This document shows, one piece after another, positions 1-7,899 of a DNA stretch of 64,000 nucleotides; positions within the stretch are counted from its first letter, which is position 1, and each line of letters opens with the position of its first letter. The stretch spans positions 216,093 to 280,092 of the forward strand of contig JAVSMW010000004.1 of assembly GCA_032027005.1 (NCBI GenBank). The letters are read 5' to 3'. The DNA comes from JAVSMW01 sp032027005. GTDB lineage: Bacteria; Bacillota; Thermincolia; Thermincolales; UBA2595. Below the pieces are notes generated by a model. It searched no databases, was not told where the DNA came from, and saw nothing but the letters and a program-made list of their open reading frames with translations. The translations under genes were made by a program, and so were the position numbers.

Positions 1-197
1 AACACCACGATGTTATGCGGTATTAGCACCCATTTCTAGGTGTTATCCCCCTCTTACGGGCAGATTGCCCACGCGTTACTCACCCGTCCGCCACTAAGTC
101 AGTTAAAAAGCAAGCTTCCTAACTAACTCCGTTCGACTTGCATGTGTTAAGCACGCCGCCAGCGTTCGTCCTGAGCCAGGATCAAACTCTCCAAAAA
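1..197 (-). rRNA. 16S ribosomal RNA, 5' end only
   Basis: Read on the minus strand, this is the start of a small-subunit rRNA. It has the universal 27F region (AGAGTTTGATCCTGGCTCAG, 170-189), then GACGAACGCTGGCGGC and ACATGCAAGTCGAACGG, and further on the GGCGGACGGGTGAGTAACGCG block. Only about 197 nt are inside the window; the gene continues to the left. The exact mature 5' end is estimated. Confidence 0.98.
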
Positions 198-511
198 TAT
201 TTGAAAAAATTTGATTAGCTCATTGTTGTTTCACAGAATTACTCAATACTTATTTCAGACGAGGTCTGGTTTAAGTGTTGATAATTGTTCTTGTTTGTCA
301 ATACTGCTTAGCTCCTAGGCTAACGTCTATTGACTCAATCACAACCATCTCTCTTACTGTTCAGTTTTCAAAGACCGATGTTTTTGCGTTCCGCCGTCTC
401 TCGACCGCGGAACTTTATCTTACCACATTCATTCTCGCAAATCAACTGGTAAGTTTTGGTGTTTGCCGTCGGCTTATTAGTAATGATTTACTGCGGCGAC
501 CAACATTGACA
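198..511 (-). other. rrn operon leader (pre-16S region)
   Basis: This non-coding stretch lies between the rrn promoter and the 16S gene. It contains TCTTTGAAAACTGAACA (about 357-373 on the minus strand), a sequence typical of Firmicutes rrn leaders and spacers. A 114-codon plus-strand reading frame overlaps it but looks like chance. From 542 to 710 I see nothing further that I can name. Confidence 0.7.
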
Positions 512-541
512 ACTATATCATATCAGGTTCTACATTGTCAA
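512..541 (-). promoter_or_regulatory. rrn promoter, sigma-A type
   Basis: On the minus strand TTGACA (536-541) is followed after 18 nt by TATAGT (512-517), about 315 nt before the 16S gene. The perfect -35 box and the position fit a ribosomal RNA promoter. Further tandem promoters may exist but none is as clear. Confidence 0.75.
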
Positions 542-710
542 GGGGGATTCTTCAAAATACTATTATATGTATCACAATCGTTAGTATTAGCAATACTCGC
601 TTATTATATCCTCATTTAAACAAATTATTTATTTAACAATTTACCGGGGATAACCTACATCTATTGAATGTATTTTATCCCCGGTGAACACTTCACGCCC
701 GACACAAGTC

Positions 711-1382
711 TTAATTTTTTAATTCATTCTTTTGCAGGTCGAACTGCCCTTTGCCTAAATCTACATTAAGCAATGTCTGGGGAACCTCGCCAACAATAAT
801 CGTTTCTGCTATAGGTACCTGGGCAGCTACTTCCACACTATCACTTACTAAAGGAACAATGATTTTAACCTTGCCGGTAACGTTTAAAAAAATCCGATGT
901 CTCGTTTGGTTTATCCCGGCTTGCTGAAAATCATCAACCACCCTGACTTTTACCGTCCCCATAGGAACAAGGGTAACACTGATTTTTGGTCCGTAGGCAG
1001 CCAGCAGTTGGCTTTTTAAGACCTGTCCAAGGGGTATTGGAATGACCTGACCCTCCAGTTTAGCCAGACTCTTTTGGATGTCCAGTGTTGTATCGGCCGC
1101 CAGTCTGTTAATTTTAATAGTGTTTGCCTGCATTAGCACCACACGTCCCCGGTCATCGGTCTTGATAAATATTAGATCTTTGTACTCTACAGATTCCGAA
1201 ACCTTTTCATTAATAGCTTCCTGAATGGCCTGAACCGCAGTCTGCTCAGCATAGGTTTTCGCTACGGCCAAAATAGTTGGCTTCATGTTGCTTTCTACCA
1301 CGCCAAAGGGTACAACTATTATCAGCACCAATACTATAATCACCACCAGAATTTTAGCAGGAGAACGGGGCTGATTCAACAA
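711..1382 (-). CDS. yunB: Sporulation protein YunB
   Basis: Likely a YunB-family protein, which in Bacillus is made in the mother cell under sigma-E and is needed for proper spore formation; its biochemical role is unknown. The protein has about 223 residues: a short cytoplasmic start, one membrane segment (LVVIIVLVLIIVVPF region), then an extracytoplasmic domain with the conserved stretch around residues 95-150 (IPIPLGQVL, GPKISVTLVPMG) seen in the family. I chose the TTG start at 1382 because GGAGGTG lies 6 nt before it; a GTG at 1397 is in frame but has no ribosome site. It stands alone between the rrn operon and tyrS. Family assignment comes from remembered motifs. Confidence 0.8.
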   Translation of the reverse strand: MLNQPRSPAKILVVIIVLVLIIVVPFGVVESNMKPTILAVAKTYAEQTAVQAIQEAINEKVSESVEYKDLIFIKTDDRGRVVLMQANTIKINRLAADTTLDIQKSLAKLEGQVIPIPLGQVLKSQLLAAYGPKISVTLVPMGTVKVRVVDDFQQAGINQTRHRIFLNVTGKVKIIVPLVSDSVEVAAQVPIAETIIVGEVPQTLLNVDLGKGQFDLQKNELKN

Positions 1383-1452
1383 GGCAGTCACCTCCACATA
1401 TCAATATAATATGTGCTGAAAGGCGATTTGGTGACTTTGTGTGAAAAATCAA

Positions 1453-1495
1453 AAACCTGGCTGTGTTTTTAAATTCCTCCACCCAGGTTTTTTAC
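1453..1495 (-). terminator. Rho-independent terminator after tyrS
   Basis: The arms AAACCTGG and CCAGGTTT pair across about 22 nt. Read on the minus strand the second arm runs into TTTTTGATTTTT. It lies about 45 nt after the tyrS stop. Confidence 0.65.
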
Positions 1496-1540
1496 ACTGT
1501 TTTCGTATAGTATTATTATGCTTGATTAGAATACAAATAC

Positions 1541-2764
1541 TTATATGCGTATCTTTACAAATTTTCTCTTACCGGCTTTTATTATCATTCCATCAACAGG
1601 TATAAGTTTTAAATCAGGGTCAGTGATTTTTTCATCATCAATTTTAACAGCCCCCTGCTGGATCTGCCGTTTGCCATCACTGGTTCCTGAGACCAGTCCG
1701 GCCAAGGTAAGGAGTTTTGGCAGCCAGATACGACCGTCTTCCAACTCCTGATGATTTAGACTGTACTCCGGAACTTCGTCAGGTAGCTCTTTTTTCTGGA
1801 AAATATTTTTAAACTCAGCCTCAGCATTTTGTGCTGCCTCAGCTCCGTGGTAAATTGCAACGATTTCTCTGGCCAGGCGCATTTTAACATCCCGCGGGTG
1901 TAAGGTTCCATCTGCCAGTCCCTGGCTGATAGTGCGTATTTCTTCCAAAGTAACAGGGGTTACCAGTTCGAAATACCTGACCATAAGCTCATCGGCGATA
2001 GACATGGTCTTGCCGTACATCTCCCGGGGAGATTCAGTAATCCCAATATAATTACCCAGGCTTTTACTCATTTTCTGAACGCCGTCTAGGCCTTCCAGAA
2101 TCGGCATCATTAAGGCGACCTGAGGTGCTTGTCCATACTCTTTTTGCAGATGCCGGCCCATTAGCAGATTAAACTTTTGGTCTGTTCCGCCCAGTTCTAC
2201 ATCTGCTTTTAGTGCAACAGAATCATAACCCTGCATCAATGGATAAAAAAATTCGTGAATACTGATGGACATTTCGTTATGAAAACGTTTGGCGAAATCG
2301 TCTCGCTCCAGCATTCTGGCTACAGTATATTTGGCAGCCAGCTCAATTACATCAGCAAAAGTTAGAGGGGCCAGCCACTGGCTGTTGAAAACCATGGTTG
2401 TTTTAGACTTATCCAGTATCTTTAAAATTTGTTCTTCATAAGTTCTGGCATTAGCCTTAACCTGCTCGTCAGACAACTGTTTCCTGGTCTCAGACTTCCC
2501 TGTGGGGTCTCCAATTCTGGCAGTATAATCACCGAGTATTATGGTAACTTTGTGCCCTAAATTCTGAAATTGCCTGAGTTTTTGCAGCACAACCGTATGC
2601 CCCAGGTGAATGTCCGGAGCTGTTGGATCAAGACCTAATTTAATATGTAAAGGTTGTTTAGTTTCAATGGATTTTTTGAGTTTTTCCACAAGTTCATTTT
2701 CCGGTACAATTTCAGAAGTACCCCTTTTAATGATTTCAAGTTGTCTCTGAAGTTCCTTCTCCAC
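1541..2764 (-). CDS. tyrS: Tyrosyl-tRNA synthetase
   Basis: Charges tRNA-Tyr with tyrosine in the cytoplasm. It is a class I synthetase with HLGH (residues 53-56) and KMSKS, the tyrosine-pocket stretch around LGGTDQKFNLL, and a C-terminal S4 RNA-binding domain (DGKRQIQQGAVKI region). With KMSKSLGNYIGI and about 407 residues it belongs to the TyrZ-like branch rather than the TyrS1 branch. I chose the GTG start at 2764 because GGAGGAAGGAG precedes it; the longer frame to 2896 starts inside a short-repeat region and is very unlikely. No T-box motif is visible upstream. It is divergent from the PBP gene. Confidence 0.95.
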   Translation of the reverse strand: MEKELQRQLEIIKRGTSEIVPENELVEKLKKSIETKQPLHIKLGLDPTAPDIHLGHTVVLQKLRQFQNLGHKVTIILGDYTARIGDPTGKSETRKQLSDEQVKANARTYEEQILKILDKSKTTMVFNSQWLAPLTFADVIELAAKYTVARMLERDDFAKRFHNEMSISIHEFFYPLMQGYDSVALKADVELGGTDQKFNLLMGRHLQKEYGQAPQVALMMPILEGLDGVQKMSKSLGNYIGITESPREMYGKTMSIADELMVRYFELVTPVTLEEIRTISQGLADGTLHPRDVKMRLAREIVAIYHGAEAAQNAEAEFKNIFQKKELPDEVPEYSLNHQELEDGRIWLPKLLTLAGLVSGTSDGKRQIQQGAVKIDDEKITDPDLKLIPVDGMIIKAGKRKFVKIRI

Positions 2765-2832
2765 AATGTTTCTCCTTCCTCCGGTCCACTTTTCAGAGTT
2801 TAGTTCTATAGTCGGGTGCCGGTTTCGTACAA

Positions 2833-2894
2833 TTTTAACCCTTGTCCAGTAACTCATGACCCACAACTCGTGACCTATACTCGTAACTTTTACC
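2833..2894. repeat. Degenerate heptad-type repeat upstream of tyrS
   Basis: The minus strand holds imperfect repeats of the form GTCACGAGTTGTGGGTCATGAGT, a 7-nt rhythm of (G)TNNNGAGT. Similar arrays recur at 16341-16433, 17472-17512 and 62709-62801. All are intergenic or at gene ends. Confidence 0.5.
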
Positions 2895-2954
2895 AAAGTT
2901 ATATCCTACTGTAGTATAGCAAAAGGGGGCGTTGTTCGCAACATATCAAAAAGA

Positions 2955-2983
2955 TTAACTTTGACACAGCAATGTGATATAAT
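2955..2983 (+). promoter_or_regulatory. Promoter of the PBP gene
   Basis: TTAACT (2955-2960), a 17-nt spacer and TATAAT (2978-2983) with an extended -10 TGA just before it. It lies about 35 nt upstream of the PBP start codon. Confidence 0.6.
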
Positions 2984-3018
2984 CATTTTATACTTTTTCC
3001 CAAGGGGAGGTTTTTTTA

Positions 3019-5475
3019 ATGTCCGATGAACGGAGGCCCAGACGCAGACGAAAAGTTCGCAAACTTAACTACATAAAGCTGCTCTTTGTTTCTGGTATTT
3101 TTCTTTTCTTCATTTTCGCCGGAACTGCACTGGGATTTGTAATGTACAGTGTCAAAGATATGCCGGCCTGGAATCCCGCCGCTTTGCAGGTTAGCATACC
3201 ATCATTTATATATGATAAAGACGGTGAAGAAGTGGCAAAAATTTATGTAGAAAACAGGATTCCTGTCCAGTTTGAAAAAGTTCCTGATAATGTCAAAAAT
3301 GCTTTTCTGGCCATCGAGGATGTAAGGTTCTATCAGCATAACGGTTTGGATATAAAAAGAATATTGGGTGCTCTTTTAGCCGATATCAAGGCGGGTTATT
3401 ATGCTCAGGGGGCCAGTACAATAACTCAGCAGTTGGTTAAAAGGGCCTTTTTGACACCTGATAAAGCATGGGAGCGTAAAATCCAGGAAGCCTTTCTGAC
3501 CCTGCAAATCGAGAGAAAATATATTAAAGACGAAATATTTGAAATGTACCTAAACCAAATTTATTTTGGCGAAGGAGCCTATGGTCTGCAAAGTGCCGCT
3601 AAGACTTATTTTAATGATGATGTGGAAAGCCTCAATTTACAAGAAGCCGCACTCCTTGCTAGTCTGCCCAAAGCGCCTAATTCATATAACCCTTATAAGG
3701 ATCCTGCCGCAGCTACCAAAAGGCGCAACTTGGTCCTTGACAGTATGGCCAAATACGGCTTTATCACCAAGGACGAGGCCGAAACTGCCAAAGTTCAGGA
3801 CATTGAACTCAGCGGAACCAGGGCCAAAGACGCAGTGGCCTATAAATACCCATATTTTGTTGATTACATAACAGAATTATTGATAGAAAAATACGGTGAA
3901 GATAAAGTATTTAAAGGCGGGCTAAAGGTTTACACCACCCTTGATCCCAAAATACAGGCTGCCGCCGAAGAGGTACTTGGCAACGATAAAAATTTCCCCA
4001 AAGCCAAGGCTGATGCTAAAGGGTTAGTTCAGCCCCAGGCGGCTGTGGTGATCCTGGACCATCAGACCGGGTTTGTTAAATCTATTGTGGGTGGACGGGA
4101 TCATACTCAAAAGAGGCAGTTTAACCGGGCGACAGATGCTGTCCGGCAGCCTGGCTCATCTTTTAAGCCCATTGTTGACTATGGACCGGCTATAGAAGCA
4201 GGAAAAGCGCCAACTGATGTGGTTGTTGACGAACCCACTAAATTTGGCAACCATGAATTCAAAAATTACGATGGCAAATTCCATGGGATAGTATCATATC
4301 GAAAGGCCCTTATAAACTCTTATAATATCCCGGCTGTGAAGATTTTGAAAGAAACGGGAATTACTAAAGCGATGACCTTTGCCCGCAAGCTGGGCATTAC
4401 AACCCTGGTTAATAAGCAGGACGAAAACCTCTCGCTTGGATTGGGCGGTCTGACCAATGGGGTCAAACCGCTCGAGCTGGCAGGGGCCTATGGAGCTTTT
4501 GCCAATAAAGGGGTTTATGTTGAGCCAACTGCCATCACCAGAATAGAAGACATCAACGGCAATGTCCTTGATGAGTTCAAACCCAAAAAGACTATTGCCA
4601 TGAAGCAGACAACGGCATATATTGTAACCGATATGATGGAATCCGCCGTCAAATATGGTACCGGAGCTGCAGCTTCACTGGGCGGGCGGCCGGTGGCCGG
4701 AAAGACAGGAACTACCAGTGATTACAAAGATGCCTGGTTCGCGGGATTTACACCTGAATTAACAGCTGTGGTTTGGATGGGTCATGATGAACCGTCACCA
4801 ATGAAGGGTATTACCGGCGGAACCTACCCCGCCAGAATATGGAAAGCCATCATGAGCAAAGCCCTCAAAAATAAACCTGTCAAAGCTTTTGATAAACCGG
4901 ATGGTATTGTAACTGCTGAAGTTTGCTCCGTTTCAGGTAATAAACCCAGTGATATTTGCCCTACAGAAACTCTGGTCACAGATATTTTCGCTAAAGGGAC
5001 GGTCCCAACTGAAATTTGCGACGCCCATGTCCTCATGGAAGTATGTTCGGAATCATACCAACTGCCTACGGATTTATGCCCAGAAGTGGTCACCAAGGCC
5101 ATTGTAAAAGGCCAGGAGCCGACTGAATCCTGTACCCTTCATGGCGGGAATCCAATTACAAAACAGGATGGGATTCCGGTTTGCACAGACACAGGGATTA
5201 TGTTTAAAGCCGTAGTACCCGGTCCTGGTCAAGAAGGCGGCTGCCCACCGGATGTAGTACACTACCAACAATTCATACCCGGACAGGAACCAACAGGCTA
5301 TTGTCCAATCCCTGAGCATCAGGTACGTCCCAAAGCTCCCCAGATAGAAATACCCTCAGGTCCCGGTGGTCCTCAGAATCCAGGCGACCCGAATGTTCAG
5401 TCACCGGGTTCTCCTGTAATTAACAAAATAAATGAAGTCTTCAATCCGGATAAGCCAAAACAAGAAAAACCATAA
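3019..5475 (+). CDS. Class A penicillin-binding protein (PBP1A family)
   Basis: Builds and cross-links peptidoglycan outside the membrane. A basic cytoplasmic tail (RRPRRRRK) and one membrane segment (about residues 21-45) are followed by the GT51 transglycosylase domain with catalytic E100 in EDVRFYQH and the GASTITQQL motif. The transpeptidase domain has S380-S-F-K383, S434-Y-N436 and K562-T-G-T565. After it comes a cysteine-rich region with two copies of an approximately 35-residue unit (VCS...DICP...TEIC; VCS...DLCP...TESC) and a Pro/Gly-rich tail. ATG follows AAGGGGAGG. It is a single-gene transcript with its own promoter and a strong terminator. The catalytic residues are intact. Confidence 0.95.
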   Translation: MSDERRPRRRRKVRKLNYIKLLFVSGIFLFFIFAGTALGFVMYSVKDMPAWNPAALQVSIPSFIYDKDGEEVAKIYVENRIPVQFEKVPDNVKNAFLAIEDVRFYQHNGLDIKRILGALLADIKAGYYAQGASTITQQLVKRAFLTPDKAWERKIQEAFLTLQIERKYIKDEIFEMYLNQIYFGEGAYGLQSAAKTYFNDDVESLNLQEAALLASLPKAPNSYNPYKDPAAATKRRNLVLDSMAKYGFITKDEAETAKVQDIELSGTRAKDAVAYKYPYFVDYITELLIEKYGEDKVFKGGLKVYTTLDPKIQAAAEEVLGNDKNFPKAKADAKGLVQPQAAVVILDHQTGFVKSIVGGRDHTQKRQFNRATDAVRQPGSSFKPIVDYGPAIEAGKAPTDVVVDEPTKFGNHEFKNYDGKFHGIVSYRKALINSYNIPAVKILKETGITKAMTFARKLGITTLVNKQDENLSLGLGGLTNGVKPLELAGAYGAFANKGVYVEPTAITRIEDINGNVLDEFKPKKTIAMKQTTAYIVTDMMESAVKYGTGAAASLGGRPVAGKTGTTSDYKDAWFAGFTPELTAVVWMGHDEPSPMKGITGGTYPARIWKAIMSKALKNKPVKAFDKPDGIVTAEVCSVSGNKPSDICPTETLVTDIFAKGTVPTEICDAHVLMEVCSESYQLPTDLCPEVVTKAIVKGQEPTESCTLHGGNPITKQDGIPVCTDTGIMFKAVVPGPGQEGGCPPDVVHYQQFIPGQEPTGYCPIPEHQVRPKAPQIEIPSGPGGPQNPGDPNVQSPGSPVINKINEVFNPDKPKQEKP

Positions 5476-5483
5476 TATATCGA

Positions 5484-5517
5484 ACGGGGGTGTCTTAAAA
5501 GACACCCCCGTTTTTTT
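5484..5517 (+). terminator. Strong Rho-independent terminator after PBP gene
   Basis: A stem of 12-13 bp (ACGGGGGTGTCTT paired with AAGACACCCCCGT) followed by seven T. Confidence 0.95.
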
Positions 5518-5532
5518 ACGATAGTGTGCGGT

Positions 5533-7881
5533 CTAGCTAAGTTCTACTACCGTGACCCCAGCACCACCTTCGCCGTATTCGCCCAGCCTGTGATTTTTCA
5601 CAAACCGGTGACCTGTCAGTAGTTCTGTAATGGCCTTCCGCAGTGCCCCGGTCCCTTTGCCATGAATCAGATAGGCCTTGGGAAGTCCTGCTAGGTAAGC
5701 ATCATCCAGGTATTTTTCAACGATTTCCAGGGCCTCGTCAACTGTCAGACCCCGCAGGTCAACTTCAGTTTTTATTTCTTTTGCCTTTCCGGCCATAACT
5801 TTTGGTGCGCCGGTGGAGATAACCTGTTTGGCCTTTTGCAGTCTTAGTTCACTCAGCGGCAGATTCAATTTCATGATACCTACCTGGACAATGGCTATTC
5901 CGTTATTGTCAGCTCCTGAAACCACATACCCCTGTTGGTTATACTTGGGCAAAAATACTTCCTGCCCGGGCCGGACTTCTTTGGGAATATACCCAGGGGC
6001 AGGTGCTGCTTCAGCCTCATCCTGCTCAACTTTGAGTTTTTTCAACTTACTCCTGGCGTTCTGGGCCTGATTTAATGCCTGCCGGTCATCAGCCCTGGCT
6101 GCAGCCTCTTTGATTTCCTGAATCAGGCTGTCTGCTTCCAAACGTGCCCTTCTCACGAGTTCTCCGGCTTCGGCACGGGCTTTTTCCATGACCTCCGACC
6201 GTTTGACAGAAATCTGGTGGAGTTTATCTTCATATTCTTTGCGCAGTCTCTGGATTTCCTGTTTGAGCCTGGCAGCCTCGGACCTGTCAATTTCACTGGT
6301 CCGGCGGTTATCTTCCAGTTCCCTGATTAATTCCGTAACCTTGATATCCTCTGCAGACATAGCTTGCCTGGCGACAGTAATAATATTATCCGGCAGTCCC
6401 AGCCGGGCTGCTATCTCAAAAGCACTGCTGCTGCCCGGTTGACCTATATTTAACTTGTATGTGGGTCTTAAGGTTGCTATATCGAATTCCACAGAAGCAT
6501 TTTCTACTCCGGGCCTATTAAAAGCAAAAGCCTTTAATTCACTGTAATGGGTAGTGGCAATTACCCTAACCCTTCTCTTTTCCAGATAGTCCAGGATTGC
6601 CATGGCCAGAGCCGCTCCCTCAGTGGGGTCAGTGCCTGCACCAAGCTCGTCAAACAGGGTTAATGACCTGTCATCAACCTCAGCCAAGATTCTGATGATA
6701 TTTGTCATATGTGAAGAAAAAGTGCTCAGAGACTGCTCAATGGACTGCTCATCACCAATATCAGCAAACACCCTGCTGAAAATACCTGTTTCAGAACCAT
6801 TTTCCGCCGGAATGTGCAGCCCTGACTGGGCCATCAGGGTCAGCAGGCCAACTGTCTTCAGGGCTACGGTTTTCCCACCCGTATTGGGCCCGGTAATCAC
6901 CAGGATGCCAAAATCATTACCTAATACTACGTTAATAGGAACAGCCTTCCCCTTTAACAAGGGGTGTCTGGCTCCAATCAGGTTAATTTTCTGTTTGGGG
7001 CTGATCAGAGGCTCTCCGGCATCCATTTGGTGGCTCAGTTTGCCTTTAGCCAGCCAAAAATCAATAGTTCCGGCCGCAGCTACACCTGAATTTATTTCTT
7101 CCAGGCCTGCCAGGACCTGATTTGTCAATTTGGTTAAGATCCTGATTATTTCCTGTCTTTCTTCAGCCATGACCTGGCGTAATTCATTATTTTTTTCCAC
7201 CGCCGCCACAGGCTCGATAAATAGAGTAGCCCCACTGGCTGACTGGTCATGAATGATTCCGGGAAAATAACTTCTGTATTCCTGTTTAACCGGAACAACA
7301 TATCTATCTCCGCGCATAGTTACAATTGGGTCCTGCAGGTATTTTTGATACTCGGCGGACCTGATAATTGAATCCATCTTATCTTTTAGAGATGCCTGCA
7401 GATCACGAATCCGCTGGCGCAGTCTGCGAAGGTCGGGAGAAGCCTTATCGGCAACCTCTCCTCCCGGTTCAATACTTTCTTTTATCCGATCTTCCAATTC
7501 CCTGAGGGCACAAAGATCGTCGGCCAATTCAGCGAAGATGGGATAAGATTCAGCCTTTTCACGAAAAAAGAGTTTCAACCTTCGCATGGCGAAAAGCATA
7601 TCCCCGACCTCCAGCAATTCTGACGGTTCCAGGACCCCGCCTATAGCTACCTTGCGCAGCAGCCTGCGGATATCCCGCAGGCCGCCTAAAGGCAAGTCCG
7701 GTTCAAGCCTGAAAATCAGTTTGGCCTCTGAGGTCTCCTTCTGGGCTTCTAGAATTTTTTCCCGGTCGGTCAATGGTTTGAGTTCTCCCGCAATTTCCCG
7801 GCTAATTCCAAAAGATGTACAATCCTGTAGTAAGGTGACAATTTTGGGATATTCTAACCTGATTAAATTTCGCTGGTCCAT
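5533..7881 (-). CDS. mutS2: MutS2 endonuclease / ribosome-rescue ATPase
   Basis: A MutS-family ATPase without the mismatch-recognition domain. In Bacillus it acts on stalled, collided ribosomes (also called RqcU); in other bacteria it suppresses recombination. Visible are the Walker A G331-PNTGGKT-338, the Walker B region LTLFDELGAGTDPTEGAALA, a long charged coiled coil (about residues 510-620), a KOW-like stretch and a C-terminal Smr domain (last ~75 residues, VDLRGLTVDEA and HGKGTGALR). The length of 782 aa is typical. The U32 peptidase gene ends 18 nt before its ATG, so the two are probably cotranscribed. Confidence 0.95.
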   Translation of the reverse strand: MDQRNLIRLEYPKIVTLLQDCTSFGISREIAGELKPLTDREKILEAQKETSEAKLIFRLEPDLPLGGLRDIRRLLRKVAIGGVLEPSELLEVGDMLFAMRRLKLFFREKAESYPIFAELADDLCALRELEDRIKESIEPGGEVADKASPDLRRLRQRIRDLQASLKDKMDSIIRSAEYQKYLQDPIVTMRGDRYVVPVKQEYRSYFPGIIHDQSASGATLFIEPVAAVEKNNELRQVMAEERQEIIRILTKLTNQVLAGLEEINSGVAAAGTIDFWLAKGKLSHQMDAGEPLISPKQKINLIGARHPLLKGKAVPINVVLGNDFGILVITGPNTGGKTVALKTVGLLTLMAQSGLHIPAENGSETGIFSRVFADIGDEQSIEQSLSTFSSHMTNIIRILAEVDDRSLTLFDELGAGTDPTEGAALAMAILDYLEKRRVRVIATTHYSELKAFAFNRPGVENASVEFDIATLRPTYKLNIGQPGSSSAFEIAARLGLPDNIITVARQAMSAEDIKVTELIRELEDNRRTSEIDRSEAARLKQEIQRLRKEYEDKLHQISVKRSEVMEKARAEAGELVRRARLEADSLIQEIKEAAARADDRQALNQAQNARSKLKKLKVEQDEAEAAPAPGYIPKEVRPGQEVFLPKYNQQGYVVSGADNNGIAIVQVGIMKLNLPLSELRLQKAKQVISTGAPKVMAGKAKEIKTEVDLRGLTVDEALEIVEKYLDDAYLAGLPKAYLIHGKGTGALRKAITELLTGHRFVKNHRLGEYGEGGAGVTVVELS

Positions 7882-7899
7882 TCTATTTTCCTTCCCTGG

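Noticed and set aside
275..619. 114-codon plus-strand frame in the rrn leader
   Set aside because: It covers the rrn promoter and leader, has no ribosome site and reads like chance sequence.
2765..2896. N-terminal extension of tyrS to 2896
   Set aside because: It lies over short repeats and the good ribosome site is before GTG 2764.
2765..2955. T-box leader for tyrS
   Set aside because: No GGGTGGNACCGCG-like sequence or terminator pair is visible in the upstream region.
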